Positions 21,749 through 32,145 of a DNA stretch of 64,000 nt are shown one piece after another. A model generated the notes under the pieces. It made no database searches. It was not told where the DNA came from and saw only the letters and a program-made list of their open reading frames with translations. Source of the DNA: Rhizodiscina lignyota (taxonomy: Eukaryota > Ascomycota > Dothideomycetes > Aulographales > Rhizodiscinaceae); assembly GCA_010015805.1 (NCBI GenBank), contig ML978129.1, positions 1,116,001 to 1,180,000 on the forward strand, written 5' to 3'. The position numbers and the translations under genes were made by a program. Every line of letters starts with the position of its first letter. Within the stretch, counting starts at the first letter, position 1.

Positions 21749-24372
21749 ATGGCATCGCAGCGAAGGAAGCGCCCTATTCGGAGTTGCATGTCGTGCCGTG
21801 AGCGCCGAGTGAGATGTGACCAAGTACGTGTAAACCATCGCATAATCGAATTCTGAGCTGAGTCTATTACCCCAGACGCACCCTGTTTGCACCAATTGCG
21901 CTAAAGTAGGCCGTTCTTGCCTGTATTCAAGTGCTTCGGAGGTTGTGATTCTGGAAGATGCAAGCATCTCTCCTCGGAGTAAGGCAGCTCGATTACAAGC
22001 AAATCCAAACCGCAAACCTCAGGAGATGGGACACCTCCATCGCGCGCCTGGTGGGAGAACACGGTACGTGGGCCCCTCTTTTTGGGGCATATCTGAGAAA
22101 GACGTGGGCAAAAACCATTCATCTCGACTTTGGACTGGAACTGACCACTCGCAGGGACCAGAGCTCGCCGATTTCCTTGAAGATCAAGCAGAGGATAGCC
22201 CTGATCCTCTGAACCTTTGTCAAGGCTGCAGTAACATGCGCTATTGGGAGCGACCCGAAGCCTCTATCTTGAGAACTTTGCAACATGAAGTTCTTCAACT
22301 CGAAACAGTCCAAACACTTGGACAATTGATCGACGTATTACCATCACAGGAGATTTGTGAACAGCTATGGTCCACTTTCATGGCCACAGTCTACCCCCTC
22401 ATTCCGATCTTGCACCTGCCTTCTTTCTATGGTCATCTTGACCAGTTCTGGCAATCGGTTCACAGATACCAACAGCATGGTGCTCCCGATGGATTTCTGG
22501 CAGAATGTCCCTCATTCCTTCCGTTAATATTGTCGACTCTATTCTGTGGCTCTCTCCACGTTTGTCAAGACCGAAATTGTTCTGGCACACAGGCTCTTCA
22601 AACAAGAGAGGGGGAAGCTTATCGTCTATCCAAAAGTCTCTACAGAGCGACAATGCAAAGCTTAAGCATGGTCGGGTTCCCCGGCGGAAATACCACAGTG
22701 TTTGCACTGGCAGCCTTCGTCATCTTGCACGTTCCGTTGATCAGGGAAGAAACTGAACGCTCGACGGCGTTCATCAGCACTGCCTTTCGTGTGGGACAGA
22801 AAATTGGCCTCCATCGCGATCCACAATGCCTCGATATTACTGGTGTTGAAGCTGAACTGAGACGACGCTTGTTTTGGCACATCTTACATAAAGACGCTCG
22901 TACAGCCCCACTTTCAAACTGAGAAAGACAATTGGCTAACAATCATTATCGCAGTGAGCTCCACCGCATCTGGATTACCACAGATGATGTCGAACCAGAG
23001 ACAACATGACACTGCGATGCCGTCAGAGTATCAAGATAAAGATGTGGAAGATATGTCGGATTCCACAGTGTTATCTTCCAACTCACCTACCTCAACGAAA
23101 TCGGCACACTCTAATCCACATCCCCCTCCCAGGACTACTCCTTTAGGGTGCGTGGACTTCAGGGCGCTGAATGACACTGAGGTAGACTGTCGTCAGATGG
23201 TGTGTGTGGGTCGATTCCTGATCACGAACGCAATCAGGGAAATCCTTCAACGCCAGCTCGATTTTACCCCGTGGTCGGTTCAAGACGTACAGCATTTCCA
23301 GGGAGAGATTGAGCGTATGATTATTCAGGTCAGAGGACGAATCGACAAACTACAGACGTCAACAGAGGAACCGTACGATGACGGTGCCACCTCTTTGCAA
23401 CTCAATAACACTACCGCAAACGCGACCGTGCAAAAAGCTAGCGTCACGTCATGGGGTTTAGAGCCGAATTCATGCAACACTAAATTCCTGGCCTGGTCAG
23501 CGAAATTATTGGATCTAATGATTGAGAAGGCATATTGCGTCCTATACCAACCATTGCAGAAGTATGCAGATCGAGCACTATGGCTGCAATTCCGCGAAAT
23601 GTAAAACCCAAGTATCATCATTGCGAAAGTGATCACTGCTAACCAGAGTAGAGCTATATCCCACTTTCACGCTTATATTGAAAAGTATGTTGTGCTATGC
23701 ACAGAGCCGGCTTTTGGTCCCTTTCAGTGGATATATCCGGGGAATTACCAGCCTCTCCAGGCAGTGTCCGTCTTGCTTGCCGACCTCGCAGAGAACCCCA
23801 AATCCAACGAAGCTTCAACGTCGCGCTACTTGATCGACAGCGTCTTCTCCTTATTAGAACATGAAGGGGGAGTGGTGGCCGAGCACGACGGGCATTTGCA
23901 TCCACGTGGTTTGCCAAAAGCTGGGAAGGCGGCTTGGAAAATGCTTTGGCAGCTCCGCAGGCGTGCATTAAGACGCATGGGAGTCGATCCGTCTGTTTTG
24001 TGGGCTAGTAAGTATCTCTCTACACGTATGCTGGGCAGGTTCTCATTTGATGTCTTAGGTGCACGAAAGCATGGTCACGAAGTTAGACAATCTAATGCCA
24101 GTGAAGGTAACTAAATTCCCTCCAAACTCTTCTTAGTTAAGCTGATGTTAATGGATTTTTCGCTGTGAACAGGGTCTGATGCTGCAGAAGAAAATATGAC
24201 GAGTGGTCAATCGTTGAGCTCTTTAGATCCACTTCCATTAGAAATGGACGGTATTTCCAGTCTGCTGTCTGCGGAAGGGGCTCTAGATATTGGTATTGAC
24301 TATGAGCTCGCTTTTAGCTCAGAGTTTGCCGGAGAAGCCGATCCGTTTCAAGGATACCAGTGGGGCTTTTAG
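21749..24372 (+). CDS. Zn2Cys6 transcription factor with fungal MHR domain
   Basis: DNA-binding regulator of about 783 residues. Exons: 21749-21823, 21876-22899, 22955-23600, 23649-24007, 24059-24106 and 24173-24372, all in phase. The binuclear zinc cluster is split by intron 1: CMSCRERRVRCDQ in exon 1 and THPVCTNCAKVGRSC in exon 2 (C-x2-C-x6-C ... C-x2-C-x6-C). After it come GGRTRYVGPSFWG, the middle homology region (LWSTFMATVYPLIPILHLPS, ELRRRLFWHILHKDALSSTA) and a Ser/Asn-rich segment. The C-terminus (SLSSLDPLPLEMDGISSLLS and on) is acidic and hydrophobic, like an activation domain. Reading straight through introns 2 and 3 gives stops; the splice sites (branch GCTAAC in both) remove them. 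A local pathway regulator is likely given the divergent oxidase and palindromic promoter. Confidence 0.9.
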
Positions 24373-24483
24373 GAGTAGGGTGTTTGATCGAATGATGGGA
24401 ATCACTTTCACGAGTTTCCCATGATTATGATCTCCTGGCAAAACAGCAGCATGATCTATTTAATTCACTCGGTATCGGACAGC

Positions 24484-25305
24484 TTACTTCCGACACAAAA
24501 TCAGTCCATCTAAGACGCCCATCCACGAATCCTGCCTCATTGCCCATTCCTTCCAAGCGGTTCTCATCAGATCATACTCCTCTTCCGTCGCACAGCCTGC
24601 CTCGAACGCCGCCTTCGGTATCCCCTCTTCAGAACTCTCCGCCCAGATTCGCACCTCCTTCCTCGTCGTCACCGCCCAGTTCGTGGCCGTATGTTCAATC
24701 TTCTCCAAGTCAAACCCAGCCTCGTGCGCCCAAACATGTGTTCGCTTCCCGCCCCAGGAATTTGTACCAGTGGCATCCGCCAACTTTTCGTACATATTGT
24801 ACACTAATTTCAAATCATCTGAGAAAGGATAGAGGAACAGCGACGCCATGTCCCTGCTCGCCAGTACACCACCAGGCTTAAGGACTCGCCGCATCTCCCG
24901 TAGTGCTTTGACCGGATCGGTCACATGGAGCAGGACTTGGTGCGCGTGGACTGCGTCGAACGATTCATCTTCAAGCTCATGGAGATCCATCGCGTTCATC
25001 TTTCTCACTTCCATGTTTGAAATGCTCCCTGCACTTCTAGCCTCTTCAGCATATTTGACCATGCTGTCCGACGCATCGATTCCCAACACGGAACCCTTGG
25101 GCACAAGGTTCGCAAAGTCGATAGTTATTGAACCATAGCCACAGCCGACATCTAGGATACGCATATTAGGTTTGATGTGTGGGACCAGATGTGCAGCATG
25201 AACTGCCGCCGACCTGGTATCGAAGAAGCCCTTCATGTTGTCGGACATCTGTGTTTTTTGAGGACCCTCGGGCTGGGGCTCTGTTTGCTGGGTTTTAATT
25301 GCCAT
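24484..25305 (-). CDS. Class I SAM-dependent methyltransferase (UbiE/COQ5-like)
   Basis: A 273-residue intronless protein. Motif I ILDVGCGYGSITIDFA near residue 49, GIDASDSMVKYAEEA, FDAVHAHQVLLHVTDP and MRRVLKPGGVLASRD are the classical motifs of the Methyltransf_11/UbiE fold. The C-terminal third (RTHVWAHEAGFDLEKIEHTA, then GCATEEEYDLMRTAWKEW) matches the small fungal methyltransferases annotated as UbiE-like. No targeting signal is visible, so a role in ubiquinone synthesis is unlikely; a small-molecule or secondary-metabolite substrate is more plausible. It is convergent with the Zn2Cys6 regulator at 21749 and closes the metabolic block. Confidence 0.85.
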   Translation of the reverse strand: MAIKTQQTEPQPEGPQKTQMSDNMKGFFDTRSAAVHAAHLVPHIKPNMRILDVGCGYGSITIDFANLVPKGSVLGIDASDSMVKYAEEARSAGSISNMEVRKMNAMDLHELEDESFDAVHAHQVLLHVTDPVKALREMRRVLKPGGVLASRDMASLFLYPFSDDLKLVYNMYEKLADATGTNSWGGKRTHVWAHEAGFDLEKIEHTATNWAVTTRKEVRIWAESSEEGIPKAAFEAGCATEEEYDLMRTAWKEWAMRQDSWMGVLDGLILCRK

Positions 25306-25917
25306 AGTGGGTATTATGGAACGGGCGATTAACGAAGAGAGGCGTGACAGAGGCTACTTGAAATGGAAGAGGTTGGAAAACTGCGAAAAGCCTCCTGGTT
25401 TGGTGAACCGACTGTGAGGTAGGAAGTGAAAGAGACCATTTAACCGACTGTAAATACTAGGAAATTTGGCATATATAATATATTGCTAACCTACAAATCT
25501 GCTGCGCTGTTCGCGAGGATTTTCCGTCTTTGAGCGATGCTCGAATGCTCCGAGACCAAGCTCGGTGCTTACATGTACGGTAGCAGTAAGACGGCCACAT
25601 ATATGGCCATTTGACCTTGCATCGTGGCAATTTTCCGATTGGATAGTTCGTTTGAATAGTGAGGTCTAGTCCAATGTTTGTAAAACGCGAGTATCTGATT
25701 TTTGCTTCGGAATGAATGGTAGTTCACAGAGGTTTAGCAGTACAGTATTCCGTGAATGGATAGTTTGCATCACAAAAGGCACAAAATCCCGAGTCCAATA
25801 TTCCCTCGAACACCTTATCGTGATGTTCGCCTTCAAAGCACAAGCAGATACATTCCTCAATACATATCATATGACAGGCGCGAGTTTGATTCTTCTTTGG
25901 GCGCAGAAGTGAACGTC
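25306..25917. other. Upstream region of the methyltransferase gene
   Basis: Should contain the methyltransferase promoter; an AT-rich stretch lies around 25460-25500. No coding signal. Confidence 0.4.
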
Positions 25918-26760
25918 TCATCTCCAAAACCACCCACTTGAGCCCTTGGCGGTTTCTGCTATTGGAGCGGCATTGTTCTCTGCTGTAACCAGAACAGGCT
26001 TCGCGGCTGTCGGCTGCAGAGCCGAATACTGTTCCTTCCTCCTCGTCGTAGTCATCGCTTTAGCGTCATTCCACCTGTCTTCCATCTTCTGCCTCACCCC
26101 GTCTCTATTCCAGCCCTGCTTATCACCCATCATATGCTCGAAACGTGGCTTAAACCACCATATAACCCCGATAAAGACGCCAGCGAGGACGACGTTCGCT
26201 GCGAGCGACTCGCGGCCCTCGAATCTGTCAATCTTCTCCAGAAGCTCTTTCCGTTCGTTCTTCCATGCTTTCCGATTCGTGTCTTGTTTGTGTTCCAATA
26301 GTCTGAGCGATTCGCGTAGTGTGTCCCGTTCAGCTGCGTGAGAGGCCATGAGCGCACGGCCGACATCGAGCGCAGCCGCATCGGTGGAAGATGTCCCAGA
26401 CGGGGAACTAGAGGGTTTCGAGAAGTTGCTACTCAATTGATTGTTGGCTAATACACTAGGTATGACTTTCGGAATCGCATCGTTCTTCACTTGAGCTTGC
26501 TGCTGCTCTACAGTATAAGGCTTGCGTGTATCTGGGGGAGGAGGAGGCTTTCGCTTGAAAGGGTCGACTTCGCTCGACCGAAGAAGCTCGAGGTTCGGCG
26601 AATGGTCTACCCGTGATAGGCCGGAGGCTTTATTGAAATGCTGCGTCTCCCTAGAGTTTGCGAGAGCTTGAAGAGCGAAGAGGGGACTCAAGGCTCTGGA
26701 AGGGGGACTGGGGTGGAAGTGTCTACATTGTGGTTTCATTATACGGTTAATAGAAGGCAT
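25918..26760 (-). CDS. Mitochondrial-type protein with coiled coil and one membrane segment
   Basis: A 280-residue intronless protein I cannot name. The N-terminus (MKPQCRHFHPSPPSRALSPL) is basic and free of acidic residues, as in mitochondrial presequences. A Pro/Lys-rich linker (PFKRKPPPPPDTRKP) follows, then a charged helix with coiled-coil character (about residues 140-185, LRESLRLLEHKQDTNRKAWK), a single membrane segment (AANVVLAGVFIGVIWWF, about residues 192-208) and a basic tail (RQKMEDRWNDAKAMTTTRRK). This is the layout of small inner-membrane organising or assembly factors. The start could be the first Met or the eighth residue. A mitochondrial location is inference. Confidence 0.65.
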   Translation of the reverse strand: MPSINRIMKPQCRHFHPSPPSRALSPLFALQALANSRETQHFNKASGLSRVDHSPNLELLRSSEVDPFKRKPPPPPDTRKPYTVEQQQAQVKNDAIPKVIPSVLANNQLSSNFSKPSSSPSGTSSTDAAALDVGRALMASHAAERDTLRESLRLLEHKQDTNRKAWKNERKELLEKIDRFEGRESLAANVVLAGVFIGVIWWFKPRFEHMMGDKQGWNRDGVRQKMEDRWNDAKAMTTTRRKEQYSALQPTAAKPVLVTAENNAAPIAETAKGSSGWFWR

Positions 26761-27608
26761 GGTTGCACTATTACAGTTGGAAACGGGTATAAAGGAGAGA
26801 AACTGAAGGAGAATGGAATGGAAGGCACGAAATAGAGGACTCGGAATGGTAATACAGATATCGTTGACGCAGGGCCGGGTATCATCCTACCCCACACGCT
26901 CACGTGCATCGTCTTATCCATCTGGAACCTTGAAACTTGTAAGCATTCATTTTTGAAACTTAGGGCCCTAAGAGTTTTCGTAACGTCGATTGAAATGCCA
27001 TGCTCATGTAGCATGGCGAGAAGTCGATGGATATTGAAACTTGGAAAGGAGGAATAGAATGACGCTTTTCCCGATTCGGATTGTGGCGTTTTGACCCCTT
27101 CCTTGCGAAATGCGAGCATTGCAAATTTGCGACGACTCGTCCTTAGCATCGCTGTCCAATGATGCATTCTATAGCCTCACTGGAAATAGTGCGCAGACTG
27201 CAGGATATCAACGACCAGGCAGTTGATCGACTTTGCGTTTGACTTTTGGCCCCCAAAGCTTAGCTGCAGGCGGCGATTTGTCCCGTGTCGCGGCTCAACT
27301 TCAGGACTCGAGCAGTCCAGTAAGAAACGGAGTTTGTACAGTTTGCTGCGACAGGAATGTGCATGAAAGCATCCATCATGCTATTTAAAAGAGCCGGCAG
27401 CCTAGTCAGAGCATTTGCTCAAGCTCTGACCGCAGCACGAATGGAGGCAGGCCACTCATTGCAAGCGATGTGGTTGAAGTGGCATCCACTCGCAGCCCAT
27501 TGATAAAGCAGCAGCCTTCCGACGGGAGTTGACCTTTCTTCGCGCTAGCTGACATTTACGAAGCAGGCGACTCAAGGGTATACTCCCTCCGAAAAAAATT
27601 TGAAAAAA
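26761..27608. other. Divergent intergenic region
   Basis: Shared upstream region of the mitochondrial-type gene (minus) and the multipass gene (plus). A TATA-like TATTTAAAAG lies at 27380-27389 on the plus strand. No coding signal. Confidence 0.4.
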
Positions 27609-29153
27609 ATGGGGAACGCAGTCTCCATTGCGAAGCATCCGTATGAGGAGATCGAGCTCGGCGACAAAAGTCTCCCCCAATTTGACAAGGCGTCTGGGAC
27701 GAGGACTGCTTGCATCATCGGACTCGTCTTCAGTGCTTGTGTTGGTATCGCATGTATCGTCGTAGGAGCTGTGGTCGCGAAAGGCAGCGACCGTCTCATA
27801 CATATTACTCCCGTCGCGCACGTGTTGATTCCGTTCCTCATCAACTTTGGCTTCGTCCTACCTGTCACAGAGAGCCTGAGTTACGTCCATATGGTCTGCC
27901 TACGATGGAATCTCCTGCATGAGAGCCGCCTGGAGTTCAACGCCAATCTTCGGCTTCTGACGTTTTCGAAGACGAACCCTGCAAACGGATTGCTGGCCAA
28001 TATACTGTTCTCCCTGGCAATCGCATTCTGTTATGCAGCCTCGTCAATGATATTCGTCCAAAATACGTACGAGTTCCATAAGACCGCCGGTAGTACCAAA
28101 TTCTACGAAGCGTCCAGCGTCACAAGCTTTACAAAAGTGCCGCCGATTGCCCTTGGCGTTGCCATATTGGTCCTATGTGTTTTGTCAACTTGGAGTTTAT
28201 TAACTTCGAAAATACTCACATGGAGCTCCAATCCCCTCAATACACTGGCAGCGGCAATATCAAAGGGTGCAATAATCCACAGAGACGGCCGTGCTATGAT
28301 GTCTGTACACCACCGGAAACAAACATCTGCACCAGTGCGTCCTTCCCCTCTTCAGCGGCCGCCGATTGCTGCCAACTCCATGGTTCCGAAGATTCTCTTT
28401 GGTACAATCGGGGTGCTATTTGCCTTGATTGCCTGGATGGGCATTATGATTGGCGTCGGGTATCACAATAAAAACGGGATGAGCTGGAATATCATTCCCA
28501 CGGCTACCATCAATGGAGCTAATTCGCTGGATAATCTTGCGAACCAGACCATGACAGTCTATCTCCAATGGTTTACCACAGAGAACCCTGGAATCGGCCC
28601 GAACATCATCCATGAGCCAATGATGGCTGGCGTCCTTGTTTTCACAGTAGCCATTCAATCCATCCTCACCATTGGCTTACACACTGCTGAGCTCCAAATC
28701 ACCCTACTTCGCGACGAAGATGTCTGGCGAGAAATGACGTCCAAAGGCGGTTCGGTTCGCTTGGACAAGTACAACTCTTACTTCCAGCCACTTCTTTCCT
28801 GGCAGAACGTTGTGCTACTGATATTCAAACCTGCAATACACTGGATGTTCGGATCAGCAATGGGCGTGGACTATGCAGCTGGTATTTTGATGAGAGTGCC
28901 GCACGTTACCTACCTCGCGATTCTCTGGGTCCTGTTCCTGTTGTTTATGCTTCAAGTCAGTTACACCAAGCCGAAGGGGCCTCTGCCTGCTAGCTACGGT
29001 CATTTGCAGACCATGGCGAATATCATTGACGAATGGGCCCCGAGGATGTACTGGGGCGACAAAGGAGAGTTGCCAGAATCAGGGGAACTGAGACATGCGG
29101 GAACAAAGAACACGCCGCTTCCAATGGTCGAAAGGGATTCTTTATATCAATAG
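27609..29153 (+). CDS. Multipass membrane protein with N-myristoylation motif
   Basis: A 514-residue intronless protein. The start is the ATG at 27609; the frame upstream has no ATG. Its first residues MGNAVSIAK fit the N-myristoyl-transferase consensus (Gly at 2, Ser at 6). Hydrophobic helices lie near residues 35-60 (TACIIGLVFSACVGIACIVV), 73-95, 130-155, 187-205, 264-290, 340-360, 400-420 and 425-450. A soluble loop with basic and Pro-rich character separates the halves. The protein resembles fungal uncharacterised transmembrane proteins and I do not recognise a named domain. An acyl anchor on an integral membrane protein would be unusual. Confidence 0.8.
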   Translation: MGNAVSIAKHPYEEIELGDKSLPQFDKASGTRTACIIGLVFSACVGIACIVVGAVVAKGSDRLIHITPVAHVLIPFLINFGFVLPVTESLSYVHMVCLRWNLLHESRLEFNANLRLLTFSKTNPANGLLANILFSLAIAFCYAASSMIFVQNTYEFHKTAGSTKFYEASSVTSFTKVPPIALGVAILVLCVLSTWSLLTSKILTWSSNPLNTLAAAISKGAIIHRDGRAMMSVHHRKQTSAPVRPSPLQRPPIAANSMVPKILFGTIGVLFALIAWMGIMIGVGYHNKNGMSWNIIPTATINGANSLDNLANQTMTVYLQWFTTENPGIGPNIIHEPMMAGVLVFTVAIQSILTIGLHTAELQITLLRDEDVWREMTSKGGSVRLDKYNSYFQPLLSWQNVVLLIFKPAIHWMFGSAMGVDYAAGILMRVPHVTYLAILWVLFLLFMLQVSYTKPKGPLPASYGHLQTMANIIDEWAPRMYWGDKGELPESGELRHAGTKNTPLPMVERDSLYQ

Positions 29154-29252
29154 AAACCTGTATGCTTTCCTCAAAATATTCCCAAACGCCTCGATAAGGA
29201 CCCGCAGCATCAGATGCCGCCTCTACCCCATCTCATGCTTCTTCTTTGAACT

Positions 29253-30325
29253 TCACCACAGCCCACCAATGCTGCCTCGACGCCTCGGTCTGTATCCACC
29301 ACCCGTAGGCATACCAGGCGGTCCGCCGAACGTCTCGCTCTCCGGTGCAGGCTCATTATGGGAAGGTGGTTGATTTCCATAACGTTCGACTTGCATGCCG
29401 AGACCTCTCCCTCGGGGATCTGGGTACCTCATCAAATCGGTACCGTGTCCAACACCACCGCGCCCCAATGGAGGAAATGGAGTCCTCATGACCATTTGAC
29501 CCATTCCTCCTCTACCGGACCCATTACCAACACGCTCCGATTGGGAAGAGGGAGCCCTCATAGCCATTTGGCCCATTCCTTCCATATCGGAGCCACCACC
29601 AACACGTTCGGGAGGGGGGAAGGGGTTTCTCATGACCATCTGGCCCATTCCTCCTGTGGCGCCATTTGCATGACTTTCTGGTGGTCGTTCCATGAGAGCT
29701 TGACCTGGAATGTAGGGTCTTCTGGGGTGGTTGATTCCGCCCAACCCCTCATGTTGGCCGTGAGCTGTTGGGGTCTGACCACTCATGGCTTGTATGCGGG
29801 CAATGTCCGATGCAGTTCCCCACAGCCGCTGATCATGAATTGCTCGGTCAACGTCTCTGATCATATGATGATCGCAATGAGCGACAATCCAGGCTGCTAG
29901 CTGTGGATCACGGCATTGAACTAATTCCACCGCTTCTCTTGGATCCGCCATATCAACATGGAACTGAGACCTGCTCACTCTCAGGTATATTCTCTGAGCG
30001 TAGAGATGAAGACCGTGTTTCGTGACGCAAACCTCGGCGGGATCGGCATGCCCGGAGCAGCCAAGTGGGTTTCCACAGTAGTGAGGTCTTGTTGGATCGT
30101 GCGAGGACATCTATGTGCGAGGTCAGTAAGTATTAGCTATACACAACATCATGGACTTGTACTGACAATGGCATAACAGGCATTGCAATAGCCTTGTGCA
30201 CGAAGATGTGCACACTCGGCTCTTCCGAATTCGTGTTCGTTTATTTGGAGTTCTCTGCCAGGCTGTGCTGGGTCGGCTATGACGTACATCGCCGGCTCCG
30301 CATAATGATTCCTATAACGATTCAT
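29253..30325 (-). CDS. Cys/His-module protein A with Gly-Met repeats (tandem paralogue)
   Basis: A 338-residue protein from two exons, 30167-30325 and 29253-30110, joined by a 56-nt phase-0 intron with branch TACTGAC. Exon 1 ends with CAHLRAQGYCNACYAI and exon 2 begins MSSHDPTRPHYCGNPLGC and continues SGHADPAEVC. Together they give C-x-H-x6-C-x2-C ... C-x5-C-x2-H-x5-C, which looks like a zinc-binding module that I cannot assign to a family. The C-terminal half is Gly, Met, Pro and Arg rich with three 24-residue repeats around GGMGQMVMR (72-nt DNA period) and ends in RPRRRGSIGGLW. The neighbour at 30911-31612 is a paralogue with the same intron position and phase. No signal peptide; function unknown. 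Confidence 0.75.
29487..29660 (-). repeat. 72-bp intragenic repeat, three copies
   Basis: Within gene A the block CAT(G/A)(A/G)CCAT(T/C)TG(A/G)CCCATTCCT (plus-strand view) recurs at 29487, 29559 and 29631, exactly 72 bp apart. Each copy encodes a GMGQMVMR/GMGQMAMR-centred unit of 24 residues. Confidence 0.75.
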
Positions 30326-30910
30326 GGCTGGTGTCGTCAAGCGGCAGGTCACGAACGTTGATAAGTTGATTGAGGAAGGAAGCTCTCTGTGAGAAGTGGT
30401 GGTTTATATACCCACAGAAAGGCGCTAGTATAGCGAACACCTCTGACACACAAAGCAGTGTTGCAGCTCAAGCAAACGATGTAGTTGACGGAAGTGTCGA
30501 AGTCACGGCTCAAGCTTTAAAGAGAATAGAAACAAAGGTACGACAGGTACGACAGGTACGACAGGTACGACAGGTACGACAGGTACGATGGCATGGCTTT
30601 TACACGTCCCATGACGACCTTTCTCTTATGCTCTTCACCGGCGCTTGCCTCCCTTCATCATTAGCGCATGATATCTGCCACTTTGAATAGCCGCCTGACA
30701 TATGGCAGGCGGCGCACTTTCGTGCACTACACACTTACGGTCATCAATGCGACAGACTGACGTATATTGGTTCATTAGCCTACTATCACAAGCAAGACAG
30801 CCTGGGAATGAGGCTACAAGATCTCTCAACGACAGGTCCAATGCTGCCGGACTCTGCATCCGTCGTGAAATGATATGCTGGAAACAGCCGCCCAATGACA
30901 ATCATGGCCA
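30326..30910. other. Upstream region of paralogue A
   Basis: Contains the 9-bp tandem repeat described separately. No other coding signal. Confidence 0.4.
30538..30591 (+). repeat. 9-bp tandem repeat GTACGACAG
   Basis: Five perfect copies of GTACGACAG at 30538-30582, followed by a degenerate sixth (GTACGATGG). It lies about 210 bp upstream of the ATG of paralogue A. Being a multiple of three, it is open in some frames, but no gene surrounds it. Confidence 0.9.
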
Positions 30911-31612
30911 CTATCTGGCCCATAAGGGCCCATTCCCCGAGTTCTTTTCGTCATATCGGCCTCCGCGACCTCTGCAAGCGCCACGTTGATTCCTCTGCTG
31001 TCTACCCCTGTGAGGGCCGGCGGGAAATACATCCAGTAGTCCTCCACGCCCAGGCGGTGGAAAAGTCAGTCGACCCCCAAAGACATTCAAGCCGCGAGCC
31101 GCGTTTGCTACCATCACAGAATTGACCTGGTTATGCATCGCTGTATCCACATTCTGAGCGACGTACTCGGCTTCCTTCGGATCCGAAATCTCCATCACCC
31201 AAGAGAGACGCGTGTGTCCTACGATGAGGGACCTTTGCAAGGCTCTGTCGCATACGAGAGAAAGTCTTTTTGAGCTGATGCAAACTCCGTGCTGATGTAC
31301 GTGACCGATGCATCCCCAAGGATTCCCACAGTTGTAAAGTCCACCTCGGGCTTCTGGAACAGGCTACGCGGAGCTTAAGCTGTGTCGATCTTACACTGGC
31401 TGAAGAATCGGACTTACCAGTTGGAAGCAGAGATCGCAAACTCCATATTGCCCCAGATGAACACAGCGAAAGAGCTCTAGGATCTCTTCCCTGGGTACGT
31501 GGACCGTTCCACCCGTAGATCTGGAGATTATCGTGAACACGTCCGCCATCGTCTGCCGATGTGCGTCGATATCTCGCTTTTGAGCTAGGCGATGCTGAAA
31601 AGGTGGGAGCAT
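30911..31612 (-). CDS. Cys/His-module protein B (tandem paralogue, RGG-rich tail)
   Basis: A 215-residue protein from exons 31418-31612 and 30911-31363 with a 54-nt phase-0 intron (GTAAGT donor, CGTAG acceptor). Exon 1 ends FRCVHLGQYGVCDLCFQL and exon 2 opens PVPEARGGLYNCGNPWGC followed by IGHVHQHGVCISS. These line up with paralogue A residue for residue at every Cys and His of the module. The shared downstream motif is ISDPKEAEYV here and MADPREAVELV in A. The tail is short and rich in Arg-Gly (GRGGLLDVF, CRGRGGRYDEK) and lacks the Gly-Met repeats. Two other acceptor AGs lie just after the chosen one but break the frame. Same strand and order as paralogue A, consistent with tandem duplication. 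Confidence 0.7.
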
Positions 31613-32145
31613 GAGTTCTGCTCCAGTTCTCGACGCAATTTATATGTGAAAGCAAATGCCCGACAAGAGCGTTGATGCCCAGGCGCTTACTTGTGAGACC
31701 TTGAAAGGCTCACGCGATCTATCACTGTGGAGCGTTACGGAACAATAATCTTGAACTCCCCCTTCTCTCGCCGTTCCAGAACTCCGTGCGACAGATGCAG
31801 CAAGCCACAATCGCGAGCTCCGATCTGCAAAGCCATATACCGAATATACGGAAGTCGGCTCTTAACCTCTATGGGTCTTTATCTTTCAGGACATGCTCAG
31901 GAGAAATATGCCTGTTTTGTAGTAGCACTTTAAATCGCTCGCTTTGCAAAATATCAGTTGTGAGTTTTATATTCGTTGCCCTACTCCGTACTTAGTGTAT
32001 GAAAATCATATCTTGAGAATCACCCTTGTGCTTGATCCCCCGGAGTGAAGTGAGAGGAGCCATGACCCAAACGTCGTATCCAGATGCTGACCAGGGAAAC
32101 GCCCAGGTTTCCTAATAGGTCAGAGTATGCTTAAATCCTCGCGCA
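31613..32145. other. Intergenic region between paralogue B and the GM-rich gene
   Basis: Promoter of paralogue B on the minus strand and the 3' flank of the GM-rich gene. No coding signal seen. Confidence 0.4.

Noticed and set aside
23601-23648. In-frame TAA in the Zn2Cys6 regulator
   Set aside because: It lies in a 48-nt intron with a GCTAACC branch; the frame is continuous after splicing.
31741-32145. Possible further exon of the Cys/His family upstream of gene B
   Set aside because: No Cys/His motif or splice-compatible frame found.
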